A DNA stretch of 64,000 nucleotides, from the NCBI GenBank assembly GCA_903789665.1, contig CAIFEX010000011.1:1-64000 (forward strand). The letters are read 5' to 3'. Source of the stretch: an uncultured Clostridium sp. GTDB lineage: Bacteria > Bacillota > Clostridia > Clostridiales > Clostridiaceae. The position numbers and the translations under genes are program-made. Positions 8,434 through 17,582 of the stretch are shown piece by piece. Every line of letters begins with the position of its first letter. The first letter of the stretch is position 1. The notes under the pieces were generated by a model. That model saw nothing but the letters and a program-made list of their open reading frames with translations. It made no database searches and was not told the origin of the DNA.

Positions 8434-8449
8434 TCTTTATAATTTTAAT

Positions 8450-8489
8450 GGGGTTTCTCGTTTCCGGTATTCCGGAAAATAGAAACCCC
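8450..8489. terminator. Long hairpin between convergent operons
   Basis: GGGGTTTCT...TTTCCGG pairs with CCGGAAA...AGAAACCCC around a TATT loop. It separates the rightward preQ1 operon from the leftward aminotransferase operon and probably ends both transcripts. A perfect 12-base palindrome, CCACTGCAGTGG, follows at 8488-8499. Confidence 0.75.
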
Positions 8490-8503
8490 ACTGCAGTGGT
8501 GAA

Positions 8504-9628
8504 TTATTTTTTATAGAAATTTTTTATAGTAGTGCATACGAAGTCCACTTCATCCTCTGTTATCTCAGGATATATTGGAAGTGCAAGTACTTCCCCCGCT
8601 ACTTTTTCTGCTACGGGGAAATCACCTTTTTTGTATCCAAGATAATTAAAACACTTTTGAAGGTGCAGTGGGATTGGATAATATATACTTGTGCCTACGT
8701 GGTTTTGCTTTAAATATGCAGCCAGTTCGTCACGGTTTTGTGCCAATATATTGAATACATAATATACGGGTCTCTGCTCTCCTTTTATCTTGGGTATTTT
8801 TATATAATTCAAATCTTTGAGTCTTTCCTTATACCAATCTGAAACTTTTTCTCTTTTTTCAATGGCTTCATCTATATGTTTCAATTTGACGAGCAGCACG
8901 GCGGCCTGTATTGTGTCAAGCCTTGAATTATAGCCCAGGTAGTCATAGTGATATTTTTTGGAAGCACCGTGAACTTTGAGCATCTTTGCCATTTCTGCAA
9001 GTTTGGCATCATTTGTAACTATCATTCCCCCGTCACCATATCCTCCAAGAGTCTTAGTGGGGAAGAAGGAGAATATGCCCATGTCGCCGATGGTACCGGA
9101 ATGCCTGTATACGACACCGTTTTTACCTTTCCATTTCATACCAAAGGCTTCTGCGGCGTCTTCCAGCACGCGCAAATTATTTTTGGAGGCCAGATCGGTT
9201 ATCTTATTCATGTCAGACATCTGGCAGAATAAGTGTATGGGAAGTATTCCTGCAGTTTTAGGATTTATTTTCTCTTCGATTCTATCGGCATCTATGTTGA
9301 AGGTATCTTTATCTATATCCACAAAAACGGGTTTTGCACCGCTTCTTGCTATGCAGGAAGTTGATGAAAGGAAAGTGAATGGAGAAGTTATTACTTCTTT
9401 TCCAGTTTTAAATCCCAGTATCTCTGAAGCTATGACCAGTGCATCCGTACCTGATGCCACGGAAACTGCATATTTGGCTCCAGTGTATTTTTTTATGGCT
9501 TCTTCAAAATCAGCTACTTCCCTGCCCATTATGAAATTTCCGCTGTCTAATACGGACTGTATTGCTTTATTGAATTCATCTTTTCTTTCAGTATATTCTC
9601 TTGTAGGTGTAAAAAATTTAACTTCCAT
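8504..9628 (-). CDS. DegT/DnrJ/EryC1/StrS-family PLP aminotransferase
   Basis: 374 residues of the sugar-aminotransferase family (fold type I). The PLP Lys is K192 in FFPTKTLGGYGDGG, ASGTDAL (59-65) binds the phosphate, and VLEDAAEAFG (about 154-163) carries the Asp that contacts the pyridine nitrogen. The sequence is closest in style to WbpE/DesV-type 3-amino-sugar enzymes. It is the last gene of a three-gene operon and starts 8 bases after the preceding gene, with GAGGTAA upstream. No nucleotide-sugar, glycosyltransferase or antibiotic gene is nearby, so the acceptor is unknown. Confidence 0.85.
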   Translation of the reverse strand: MEVKFFTPTREYTERKDEFNKAIQSVLDSGNFIMGREVADFEEAIKKYTGAKYAVSVASGTDALVIASEILGFKTGKEVITSPFTFLSSTSCIARSGAKPVFVDIDKDTFNIDADRIEEKINPKTAGILPIHLFCQMSDMNKITDLASKNNLRVLEDAAEAFGMKWKGKNGVVYRHSGTIGDMGIFSFFPTKTLGGYGDGGMIVTNDAKLAEMAKMLKVHGASKKYHYDYLGYNSRLDTIQAAVLLVKLKHIDEAIEKREKVSDWYKERLKDLNYIKIPKIKGEQRPVYYVFNILAQNRDELAAYLKQNHVGTSIYYPIPLHLQKCFNYLGYKKGDFPVAEKVAGEVLALPIYPEITEDEVDFVCTTIKNFYKK

Positions 9629-9636
9629 TTTGTATG

Positions 9637-10812
9637 TTACCTCACTTTCTCTACTGCTTTAATGAGTTCCCGTGCTACATATTCAGCATCTTCCGGCAAA
9701 AGTGTTGAATATAGGGGAAGGGTTATTTCATTGGCGTATTGTGAATAGGCATTTGGATAATTGCCTATGGAATATCCCAGATTTTTGTATGCCGTGAACA
9801 TTGGAAGAGGTGTGAAATGTACATTTGTGGCAATGTCCTTTTCTGCAAGGATCTGTATTACTCTGTTTCTTTTTTCTTCCGTAAAATCCCTCAGCCTAAG
9901 TGGGTATAGATGATAGGATGTTGTTTTATCACTATTTTTTTCAAAGGGGATAATTGCCCACTCTTTATCTTTGAGTGTATTTGTGTATATTTCAAATATG
10001 GTCTTACGCTTTTTTAAAATATTTTTATATCTGGCAAGCTGAGCAAGACCTATTGCAGCATTTATATCGGCCATATTGCATTTTTCCCCGGGAAACAGCA
10101 CATCATACTGCCATGCTCCTGCCTTGGTTTTTGAAAGTGCATCCTTGGACTGGCCGTTTAGACACATCAATTTCAGCTCCTTATAGAGATCATTTTTTCC
10201 AAACAGGTTGTTGTTGTTGAAAGTTATTGCACCGCCTTCGGCAGTAGTTAGGTTTTTCACTGCGTGGAAAGAAAAGACGTGGGCATCTACCTGTGTGCCT
10301 ACTTTTTTGTCTTTGTAAGAAGCACCAAATGCATGTGCTGAATCGGATACGAGAAGTATGTCCTCACGGCCCTTGGCTTTTAAAACCTGTTTTATGGCGT
10401 CATAATCTACTGGTACGCCTGCAAAATCCACAGAATATATAGCCTTTGTATTTGGCTTTATAGCGTCGTATAATTTTTCAGGATCGATCAGAAAATCATC
10501 TTTTTTCACATCCACGAAAGTGGGAAGTATTCCACAGTGAATGGCTCCACTTGCAGTTGAAGTGTAGGTATAGGGGGTTGTTATTACATCGTCGCTTTTT
10601 TTTATGTGAAATACCCTTAGAAGAATTTCAAGCCCCGAAGTTGCATTTGCCACTGCCAGTGCATGGTTTGAACCGCAGTATTCAGCTATTTCCTGTTCAA
10701 ATTTGGCTGTTTTGGGTCCTGTAGTTATCCACCCAGATTTTAAAACATCCACTACTGAATCTATTTCAGCTTGTGTAATATCTGGAGGGGAAAATGGAAT
10801 TTTTTTATTCAT
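9637..10812 (-). CDS. Second DegT-family PLP aminotransferase
   Basis: 391 residues from the ATG at 10812, with GAAAGGA upstream; an in-frame TTG nine bases earlier sits too close to that site. The PLP Lys is K186 in FSFHAVKNLTTAEGG, a PglE/ArnB/PseC-like active-site signature that differs from its neighbour's. ANATSGLE (56-63) is the phosphate loop. The two aminotransferases are only distantly similar, so this is not a recent duplication. The gene lies 15 bases after the MerR-methyltransferase gene and is probably co-transcribed with it. Confidence 0.85.
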   Translation of the reverse strand: MNKKIPFSPPDITQAEIDSVVDVLKSGWITTGPKTAKFEQEIAEYCGSNHALAVANATSGLEILLRVFHIKKSDDVITTPYTYTSTASGAIHCGILPTFVDVKKDDFLIDPEKLYDAIKPNTKAIYSVDFAGVPVDYDAIKQVLKAKGREDILLVSDSAHAFGASYKDKKVGTQVDAHVFSFHAVKNLTTAEGGAITFNNNNLFGKNDLYKELKLMCLNGQSKDALSKTKAGAWQYDVLFPGEKCNMADINAAIGLAQLARYKNILKKRKTIFEIYTNTLKDKEWAIIPFEKNSDKTTSYHLYPLRLRDFTEEKRNRVIQILAEKDIATNVHFTPLPMFTAYKNLGYSIGNYPNAYSQYANEITLPLYSTLLPEDAEYVARELIKAVEKVR

Positions 10813-10827
10813 AGTTATCAAATCCTT

Positions 10828-12030
10828 TCAAATTTTAGGTTTAGTGCCGTGAAAAAAACCAGTGTCCTTTGTTATATAAATATATCCATTTTTATCTATC
10901 TCAGACTGTAAAAAATCTTTAAGATTCCGGAGCCCGGTTTCGTCAAGGGCATTTTTTGTATTTCCCGGCATTGAAAATAAATAATCCGCCAGCGGGCTGG
11001 AAGAAGTTACCCTGAGATTGTCTTTATATCTTTTCAAGGTTACGTCCTTAAACCATCTTGAAACTTTTGCAAGCCCGTTTTCAAGCTGAAATTTTCCGGT
11101 CAGATTCCAGCTGTCTGTGGTTATCTCGGGTGAGTTGAATTTTTTGACAATATCCCTCATCTCCCTCATGTGATTTTTACCGACTGTAGAAGCGTAAAAC
11201 TGTCCTTTAGGTTTTAATACCCTGCAGATTTCAGAAAGTGCCCTGTCTATATTGGATACATGATAGAGTACATGATTTGCAATTACTGCGTCAAAGCTGT
11301 TTATGCCATAGGGAATATCCTGTGCATCTGCCAATTTGAATTTGAATCTTGCAGAATTTAGATTCTTTTTTGCATCTTCCAGCATACCTGCGGAAAAGTC
11401 AGTTAGGGTTATATTCCACCCGCTTGGAATTTTATGTAGGTTTTTTGCCCACAGCTCTCCGTTGCCGCATCCAAGTTCCAATATGCTGGCATTGTCTGGA
11501 AGGTTCAACTGCTCAAAAAACCAGTTCATCCAGCCCTGTTTATTTGTGCTGAAAAGCTCGTGTATTCTGATTCTGGCTTTTAAATTAGAAGCATTTTCGT
11601 ATTGCTCTATCCATTTTTGATCTGCATTTACTGCATCTATTATATTTATGAATTTATCCCAGTTTAACTCTTTATTTTCATCAATCATGTGGACAGCTTC
11701 CTCTATGGATTTTATTACAGATTTTATATGATATATTTTTTTCTTCATTATTTCTTTTTGTATTTCCAGAGATTTTTTTAAGTCGTTGTGATTTATGTCA
11801 TAATTCATTATCCTGGATATATCTTCGAGAGAAAGGCCTATGAATTTAAGAGTTAATATTTTTTGCAGCTTGCTGAAGTCTTCAGGGCTGTATAATCTAT
11901 GACCCTGCTGGCTGTATGAGCAGGGTTTTAAAAGCCCGATTTTATCATAATATCTCAGTGTTCTCAAAGTTACACCTGATTTTTTGGCAAATTCACCTAT
12001 GCTGATCAAATTGGATTTTGGAACAGACAC
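10828..12030 (-). CDS. MerR-family regulator fused to a SAM-dependent methyltransferase
   Basis: 400-residue fusion. Residues 8-76 are a MerR winged helix (ISIGEFAKKSGVTLRTLRYYD), residues about 80-118 the dimerisation helix. The rest is a class I methyltransferase with motif I ELGCGNGE (185-192), an acidic loop TDFSAG, ADAQDIPY and a later NHVLYH. The enzyme-like domain occupies the place of the usual effector domain, so it may act as sensor, enzyme or both. The GTG start has AGAGGTG upstream. The promoter at 12054-12084 has MerR-type geometry and is probably autoregulated. Confidence 0.85.
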   Translation of the reverse strand: MSVPKSNLISIGEFAKKSGVTLRTLRYYDKIGLLKPCSYSQQGHRLYSPEDFSKLQKILTLKFIGLSLEDISRIMNYDINHNDLKKSLEIQKEIMKKKIYHIKSVIKSIEEAVHMIDENKELNWDKFINIIDAVNADQKWIEQYENASNLKARIRIHELFSTNKQGWMNWFFEQLNLPDNASILELGCGNGELWAKNLHKIPSGWNITLTDFSAGMLEDAKKNLNSARFKFKLADAQDIPYGINSFDAVIANHVLYHVSNIDRALSEICRVLKPKGQFYASTVGKNHMREMRDIVKKFNSPEITTDSWNLTGKFQLENGLAKVSRWFKDVTLKRYKDNLRVTSSSPLADYLFSMPGNTKNALDETGLRNLKDFLQSEIDKNGYIYITKDTGFFHGTKPKI

Positions 12031-12053
12031 TGCATATCACCTCTACCTAAATT

Positions 12054-12084
12054 ATTGTATCACATGACGTTACGTAAGGTACAA
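12054..12084 (-). promoter_or_regulatory. MerR-type promoter and operator of the methyltransferase/aminotransferase operon
   Basis: Read on the minus strand: TTGTAC (12084-12079), a 19-base spacer, TACAAT (12059-12054). The long spacer is the hallmark of MerR-activated promoters. The spacer contains the near-perfect dyad ACCTTACGTAACGT (two mismatched positions). The -10 box is 24 bases before the GTG start of the regulator. Confidence 0.75.
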
Positions 12085-12113
12085 CGAATTTTTTTAAATT
12101 CCATGGTATTTTG

Positions 12114-12167
12114 TATAATAATTGCATAAATTAATAGCATAATAAGTTATAAACGGGATAAGTAGAG
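12114..12167 (+). repeat. Copy 1 of a conserved intergenic element (with 15618-15670)
   Basis: Begins TATAATAATTGCATAAA and ends near GGGATAAGTAGAG. A copy upstream of glnS matches at about 44 of 54 positions, and weaker similarity continues about 25 bases upstream. TATAAT may be a -10 box, making this a shared promoter and leader start. Its function is unknown. Confidence 0.6.
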
Positions 12168-12322
12168 CTTCAAATTGTGTTAATATACTTATAATTTTAC
12201 TTTTAGATCTAACATTTTACCATTAGCATACTTTCATTTCTTATATTACGAATTGAAGATGATAATAAAATTCAGTTGATACTGATTATAGTGTATTATA
12301 TAATGATAATAACTTAATATTT

Positions 12323-12490
12323 TGCATATAGGTGATTGTTATATGTTTTTATAGCAATTTAAAAGGGAAACAGGTGAAAATTCCTGTACGGTCTCGCCGC
12401 TGTGAGGTAGAGGTTCTTGTTATTTGCCACTGGAAATGGGAAGGCGACAAGTTCCTATGAAGCTGAGTCAGAAAACCTGCCTATAATGTA
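12323..12490 (+). promoter_or_regulatory. Cobalamin (adenosylcobalamin-type) riboswitch
   Basis: The conserved core is present in order: AAAGGGAAACAGGTG, TCCTGTACGGTCTCGCC, GCTGTGAG, GCCACTG and the B12 box AAGCTGAGTCAGAAAACCTG. TATAGGTG near the start can pair with CCTGCCTATA to close P1. It lies upstream of a corrinoid-type ABC importer. Confidence 0.93.
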
Positions 12491-12547
12491 TATTCTGTTA
12501 ATTTACTTTACGAAAGATGAAGTGGAATAATGTATGTAGAACTATAG

Positions 12548-12583
12548 AAGTTTCATGATTTTCCATGGAGCTTTTATTTTTTG
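12548..12583 (+). terminator. Terminator of the cobalamin riboswitch
   Basis: AAGTTTCATG pairs with CATGGAGCTT (two G-U pairs) and is followed by TTATTTTTT, directly upstream of the importer ribosome binding site. It is the likely expression platform. Confidence 0.75.
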
Positions 12584-12612
12584 TATAAAAAAGTAAAGGG
12601 AGTGTTGTTTAT

Positions 12613-13620
12613 ATGAAAAAAATAAAAGGAGCAGTATGCATTTTTTCGGCAGTTATTTTATCTGTTGGCATGCTTGTAGGCTGTGGAGATAATTCACCTA
12701 CAACTAAAAATTCCTCAAATCAGGGTAATAAAAATAGTTACAAGGAAGTTGCAATTACAGATACACTTCAGGGAAAGAAGTTTCGGGAGAAATTTACAGA
12801 ACCTCCTAAACGGGCCGTTAGCCTGGCAGGTTTTACAACGGAGATGATGCTTTCTCTTGGACTTGCCGATGATATGGTTGGGAGAGCTTATCAAGATAAT
12901 AAAATCCTTGACAAACTGACAAATGACTATAAAAAGGTTCCGAAACTTTCTGATAAGAATCCGTCAAAAGAAAAACTTTTAAGTGTACAGCCAGATTTCC
13001 TGACAGGATGGGATTCGAGCTTTTCAGAAAAAAACTTTGACAGGGAATTTTGTAAAAAGAATGATATAAAAATATATGTACCTAAATCTGTAGCCGACAA
13101 TGCTAATATTGATATGGTATACGAGGATTTTGAACAGTTGGGTAAAATATTTAATGTATCTCAGAAAGCTGACAGTATAATAGAATCTATGAAAAATCAG
13201 ATTTCAGACACCCAGGCAAAAATTAAGAAATTTGCAGTAAATCCTAAAAGAGTTTTTGTCTATGATTCAGGAGAAGATGCACCTTTTACAGCATCAGGCG
13301 GTTTAGCTAAGGATATTATAAAACTTTCGGGTGGGAAAGACATATTTGATGATGTAAACAAGTCCTGGGCAACTGTTACTTGGGAAGAGGTTGTAAAGAG
13401 AAATCCGGAATATATTATTATTGTGGATTATGATAGCTCCGACGATGTAAAATCCAAAAAACAATTTTTGCTTTCGAATCCTGCATTAAAAAATGTGGAC
13501 GCTGTAAAAAACGATAAAATATTTGTAGTAGGACTCATAGATTTCGAAGCAGGTGAAAGAGATTCAAACACAGTGAGAAAAATTGCCGGAGAGCTTTATC
13601 CAGAAGCTTTTAAAAATTAG
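12613..13620 (+). CDS. btuF: ABC importer substrate-binding lipoprotein (corrinoid type)
   Basis: 335 residues. The lipoprotein signal runs from residue 1 to C24 in the lipobox LVGC, so the protein is anchored outside the membrane. A two-lobed periplasmic-binding fold follows, with PKRAVSLAGFTTEMMLSLGL at the start of lobe 1 and an Asn/Lys-rich linker before it. It belongs to the Fe(III)-siderophore/cobalamin class of binding proteins; the riboswitch indicates vitamin B12 or another corrinoid. The TTG/ATG region has AAAGGGAGTG upstream. It is the first gene of a three-gene transporter operon. Confidence 0.82.
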   Translation: MKKIKGAVCIFSAVILSVGMLVGCGDNSPTTKNSSNQGNKNSYKEVAITDTLQGKKFREKFTEPPKRAVSLAGFTTEMMLSLGLADDMVGRAYQDNKILDKLTNDYKKVPKLSDKNPSKEKLLSVQPDFLTGWDSSFSEKNFDREFCKKNDIKIYVPKSVADNANIDMVYEDFEQLGKIFNVSQKADSIIESMKNQISDTQAKIKKFAVNPKRVFVYDSGEDAPFTASGGLAKDIIKLSGGKDIFDDVNKSWATVTWEEVVKRNPEYIIIVDYDSSDDVKSKKQFLLSNPALKNVDAVKNDKIFVVGLIDFEAGERDSNTVRKIAGELYPEAFKN

Positions 13621-13632
13621 GAAGATATAGTT

Positions 13633-14697
13633 ATGAAATTACCAATAAAAAATAAATACAACTACATAGTATTTTGTATGTTTCTCATACTGATACTTAT
13701 AATTTCAATAGTAATTTCGACACTTGTTGGAAGTGTAAATATAAAATCCGGCTGGATATTCAAGATTATAGCCAACAATTTATTGAAGTACAATTTGTTT
13801 GAAACTGTATGGCCTGCATCCGTCAATTCTATAATATGGGATTTGAGGCTACCAAGAATTCTTCTGGCATTTTTGGTAGGGGCTGGATTGTCTGTCTCAG
13901 GTATAGCAATGCAGGCGCTCACGAAAAATTCATTGGCGGATCCCTATATTTTGGGAATATCATCGGGAGCATCCACGGGAGCTGTAGCAGTTATATTACT
14001 TGGCGTTTTTGGCAGCTTTTCAGGATATGCAGTTCCTTTCGGGGCGTTTTTGGGGGCCATGATTTCCATTGTAATAGTATTTAATATAGCCAATTTTAAG
14101 AGAAGAAGTACTCCTACGAGACTTGTGCTTACAGGAGTGGCTATTTCAGCTTTATTTTCTTCGGTTACGAATCTGATGGTATTTACGGTAAATGATGAAA
14201 ATAAAGTTCGTTCGGCACTTTTCTGGATGGAAGGTTCGCTGGGGGGAACAAAATGGGAATATATACCGGTTACATTTTTTGTATTTGTCTTGTGCTCGCT
14301 TGTGATTTACATATTCAGTAAACCGCTGGATGCTATTATGCTTGGTGATGATATTGCAACTACTATAGGAGTTGATATAAAGTCTCTGAAGATAATTGTG
14401 ATTGTTATGACCACTTTGCTTACAGGAGCCATTGTATCCGTAAGTGGTGTCATAGGTTTTATTGGGCTCGTAATACCGCATATATCAAGAAGTATTGTAG
14501 GGTCAGAACATAAAAGGATAATACCTGTTTCTATTCTAATAGGCGGTATATTTACGATATGGGCGGATGTATGTGCAAGAATTGTTGTATCTCCGGAGGA
14601 GCTCCCCATAGGTATAGTAACTTCATTTATAGGAGTCCCATTTTTTCTGTGGCTTTTAAGGAAAAGTGATTATTTGTCTGGGGGAAATAATAGATGA
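13633..14697 (+). CDS. btuC: ABC importer permease, FecCD/BtuC family
   Basis: 354-residue membrane protein with about ten hydrophobic segments. LRLPRILLAFLVGAGLSVSG and GVIGFIGLVIPHISRSIVG are conserved BtuC/FecCD blocks; the second contacts the ATPase. It starts 12 bases after the binding-protein gene and overlaps the ATPase gene by four bases (ATGA). Confidence 0.88.
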   Translation: MKLPIKNKYNYIVFCMFLILILIISIVISTLVGSVNIKSGWIFKIIANNLLKYNLFETVWPASVNSIIWDLRLPRILLAFLVGAGLSVSGIAMQALTKNSLADPYILGISSGASTGAVAVILLGVFGSFSGYAVPFGAFLGAMISIVIVFNIANFKRRSTPTRLVLTGVAISALFSSVTNLMVFTVNDENKVRSALFWMEGSLGGTKWEYIPVTFFVFVLCSLVIYIFSKPLDAIMLGDDIATTIGVDIKSLKIIVIVMTTLLTGAIVSVSGVIGFIGLVIPHISRSIVGSEHKRIIPVSILIGGIFTIWADVCARIVVSPEELPIGIVTSFIGVPFFLWLLRKSDYLSGGNNR

Positions 14698-15455
14698 AAC
14701 TTGAAGTGAACAATTTAAGTTATAGTATTGACAATGAAAAACTGCTCCATAACATCTCCATTAAAATAAAAGAAGGAGAATTTGTGGGAATTGTGGGTCC
14801 GAATGGGTGTGGGAAGTCAACTCTTTTAAAGAATATATACAGGGTGTACAGACCAAAGTTTGGTGATATATTTATTGACGGTGAAGAAATACAGAAACTC
14901 AGCAGCAGAAAGATTGCAAGAAAAATGGCGGTGATGGTTCAGGAAAACAATGTTGAATTTGATATAAGCGTATTGAATATGGTTTTGCTTGGAAGATATG
15001 CACATAAGAAGATTCTTGAGGATGATTCTCCAAAGGATATTGAGATAGCTAGGGAATCTCTTAAAAAAGTAGGGCTTGAAAAATATGAGGATAGAAGTTT
15101 CCTGAGCCTGTCAGGTGGAGAAAAACAGAGGGTGCTGATAGCCAGGGTGATAGCACAGCAGTCAAAATTTATAATATTGGACGAGCCTACAAATCATCTT
15201 GATATAAGATATCAATTTCAGATAATGAATATAGTTAGCAGTGCAGATATTACGGTGCTCGCATCTATTCATGATCTGAATATGGCGGCACTTTATTGTG
15301 ACATGATATTTATAATGTATGAAGGAGAGATAATAGATTATGGAAGTCCTCAAAGGGTTATAACTACGGAAATGATAAAAAAAGTTTTTGGAGTGAATTC
15401 AATTATAGAACCGAATCCGGTTACTAAAAAAGTAAATGTAGTTTATGTGCCATAG
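14694..15455 (+). CDS. btuD: ABC importer ATPase, FecE/BtuD family
   Basis: 253 residues. Walker A is GPNGCGKST (35-43), the Q-loop is VMVQENN, the signature is LSLSGGEKQR, Walker B is FIILDEPTNHLD and the switch His is in SIHDLNMA. It forms the motor of the importer with two copies of the permease. A terminator follows eight bases after the stop. Confidence 0.9.
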   Translation: MKLEVNNLSYSIDNEKLLHNISIKIKEGEFVGIVGPNGCGKSTLLKNIYRVYRPKFGDIFIDGEEIQKLSSRKIARKMAVMVQENNVEFDISVLNMVLLGRYAHKKILEDDSPKDIEIARESLKKVGLEKYEDRSFLSLSGGEKQRVLIARVIAQQSKFIILDEPTNHLDIRYQFQIMNIVSSADITVLASIHDLNMAALYCDMIFIMYEGEIIDYGSPQRVITTEMIKKVFGVNSIIEPNPVTKKVNVVYVP

Positions 15456-15462
15456 CCAAAAT

Positions 15463-15510
15463 CAGACCGTATATGGATTTAATTTACAAAAATCCAGATG
15501 CGGTCTTTAT
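15463..15510 (+). terminator. Terminator of the corrinoid importer operon
   Basis: AGACCGTATATGGATTT pairs with AAATCCAGATGCGGTCT, followed by TTATTATAT. Confidence 0.8.
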
Positions 15511-15617
15511 TATATATAGTAAACTGGCGAATTTAAAGACTATAGTAATATAGTTAAAGGTTTAAAAATGCTTCCTGTACTCTAAACATTAAATTTTTTA
15601 AATTATATAATAGCTTA

Positions 15618-15670
15618 TATAATAATTGCATAAACTATAACATAATATGCTGTAATGCGGATAAATAGAG
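15618..15670 (+). repeat. Copy 2 of the conserved intergenic element
   Basis: TATAATAATTGCATAAA is identical to copy 1 and is followed by CATAATA and a GGATAAATAGAG end. It lies 120 bases before the glnS start. Apart from this element, the 15511-15790 interval holds nothing I recognise. Confidence 0.6.
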
Positions 15671-15790
15671 GACTGTTATTGAATATACATGAAATGTATG
15701 ATAATATCAGATCAAAGTATTATGAAATATTTAAATTGCAGTTGAAATTTTTATTAAACATAAATGAGTTTTAGAAAAGGAAGGGTACTT

Positions 15791-17446
15791 ATGGAAGATA
15801 ATAACAACTCGTCGAATTTTATTAGGAACATAGTCGGGGGGGATTTGAAATCAGGCAGATACAAGAGTGTGGTAACCAGATTTCCTCCTGAACCAAACGG
15901 ATATTTACATATAGGTCATGCCAAGTCCATAGTTTTAAATTTTGGCCTGGCGAATGAATTTAATGGAAGAACCAATTTGAGGTTTGATGATACCAATCCT
16001 TCAAAAGAAAACAGTGAATATGTGGAATCCATAAAAAAGGATGTAAGATGGTTGGGATATGATTGGGATGAGCTGCACTTTGCCTCCAGCTATTTTGATC
16101 AGATGTATGAATATGCCGTCTTTCTCATAAAAAAGGGGAAAGCCTATGTATGTGATTTAACGGCTGATGAAATAAGGAAATATAGGGGAACACTTACGAA
16201 ACCGGGTAAGGAAAGTCCTTATAGAAATAGGACGGTAGAAGAAAACCTGGAGTTATTTGAGAAAATGAAAAGCGGAGAATTTAAGGACGGTGAGAAGGTT
16301 TTAAGAGCTAAAATTGACATGTTGTCTCCCAATATAAATATGAGAGATCCTGTATTGTATCGTATAGTCCATGCTTCACATCACAATACCGGTGATGAAT
16401 GGTGCATATACCCCATGTATGATTTTGCACACCCTCTGGAGGACGCCATTGAAGGAGTTACACATTCCATATGTACCCTTGAATTTGAAGATCACCGCCC
16501 TCTCTATGAATGGGTGATAAGAGAGTGTGAAACGGAAAACAAGCCCAGGCAGATAGAATTTGCCAGGTTGAACATGACCAATACCGTCATGAGCAAACGA
16601 AAACTCAAAAAACTTGTGGATGAAAATTTAGTGGATGGATGGGATGATCCACGTATGCCCACCATCTCCGGACTCAGAAGGAGGGGGTTCACTCCGGGGT
16701 CCATTCGCAGGTTTTGCAGGGAAATTGGAGTGGCAAAGGCAAATAGTGTAGTGGATTCCCGTATGCTCGACTATTTTTTGAGGGATGAACTTGAAAAGAA
16801 GGCACTTAGGACGATGGCTGTTTTGAATCCATTGAAAGTTGTGATAACTAATTATCCTGAAGGCAAAAGTGAAAATTTTGAAATTGAGAACAACCCTGAT
16901 GATCCTTCTGCAGGAGTTAGAGAGGTTCCTTTTTCAAGAGAACTGTATATTGAGAGGGAAGATTTTATGGAAAATCCACCTAAAAAATATTACAGATTGT
17001 TTCCGGGAAATGAAGTCAGATTGAAAGGTGCATATTTTATAAAATGCAGCGAAGTGAAAAAAGATGAAAAAGGTGATGTAATTGAGCTGCACTGTACTTA
17101 TGATCCAAGATCCAGGGGAGGAAACAGTCCTGACGGCAGAAAGGTCAGAGGTACTATTCACTGGGTAAATGCCAGTACTGCGATTTCGGCAGAGGTAAGG
17201 CTGTATGAACCCCTTATTTTGGATGATTCAGAAGAGGAAAATGATTCTTTTTTAGATAAGGTCAATCCCGATTCACTTAAAATTGTAAGTGGATTTCTGG
17301 AACCTGGAATGAAAAATGTAAAACCGGGTGAAAAATTTCAGTTCTTCAGACACGGCTACTTTAATGTGGATCCTAAATGTACTGAAAAGGGCAAACTGGT
17401 ATTCAACAGGATAGTGCCTCTTAAAAGTTCTTTTAAAATCAAGTGA
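15791..17446 (+). CDS. glnS: Glutaminyl-tRNA synthetase
   Basis: Class I aminoacyl-tRNA synthetase charging tRNA-Gln, 551 residues from the ATG at 15791. AAGGAAGG precedes this ATG by eight bases; the in-frame ATG at 15764 lacks a ribosome binding site. The HIGH motif is in [13 protein letters not shown] (31-43) and the KMSKS equivalent is VMSKRKL. The C-terminal half has the two beta-barrel anticodon-binding domains typical of GlnRS ([11 protein letters not shown]). A strong hairpin terminator follows. Confidence 0.95.
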   Translation: MEDNNNSSNFIRNIVGGDLKSGRYKSVVTRFPPEPNGYLHIGHAKSIVLNFGLANEFNGRTNLRFDDTNPSKENSEYVESIKKDVRWLGYDWDELHFASSYFDQMYEYAVFLIKKGKAYVCDLTADEIRKYRGTLTKPGKESPYRNRTVEENLELFEKMKSGEFKDGEKVLRAKIDMLSPNINMRDPVLYRIVHASHHNTGDEWCIYPMYDFAHPLEDAIEGVTHSICTLEFEDHRPLYEWVIRECETENKPRQIEFARLNMTNTVMSKRKLKKLVDENLVDGWDDPRMPTISGLRRRGFTPGSIRRFCREIGVAKANSVVDSRMLDYFLRDELEKKALRTMAVLNPLKVVITNYPEGKSENFEIENNPDDPSAGVREVPFSRELYIEREDFMENPPKKYYRLFPGNEVRLKGAYFIKCSEVKKDEKGDVIELHCTYDPRSRGGNSPDGRKVRGTIHWVNASTAISAEVRLYEPLILDDSEEENDSFLDKVNPDSLKIVSGFLEPGMKNVKPGEKFQFFRHGYFNVDPKCTEKGKLVFNRIVPLKSSFKIK

Positions 17447-17483
17447 TTATTTAATTTAAGGCAGAATTTATTTGTAAGGAAAA

Positions 17484-17528
17484 TGGATATGTGTATAAAT
17501 TTATGGATTTATGCACATATCTATTTTT
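17484..17528 (+). terminator. Terminator of glnS
   Basis: TGGATATGTGTATAAAT pairs with ATTTATGCACATATCTA and is followed by TTTTT. Confidence 0.8.
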
Positions 17529-17582
17529 AAATCATAAATTATAAGTAGCTTTAAAGTAATAATTTATTCGGAGGGGACTTCT

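Noticed and set aside
8976..9662. Plus-strand frame of 228 codons
   Set aside because: It is antisense to the DegT aminotransferase gene, whose motifs are clear; no ribosome binding site.
15618..15790. T-box leader for glnS
   Set aside because: No TGGNACCGCG box, no antiterminator and no terminator are present; only the start resembles a T-box.
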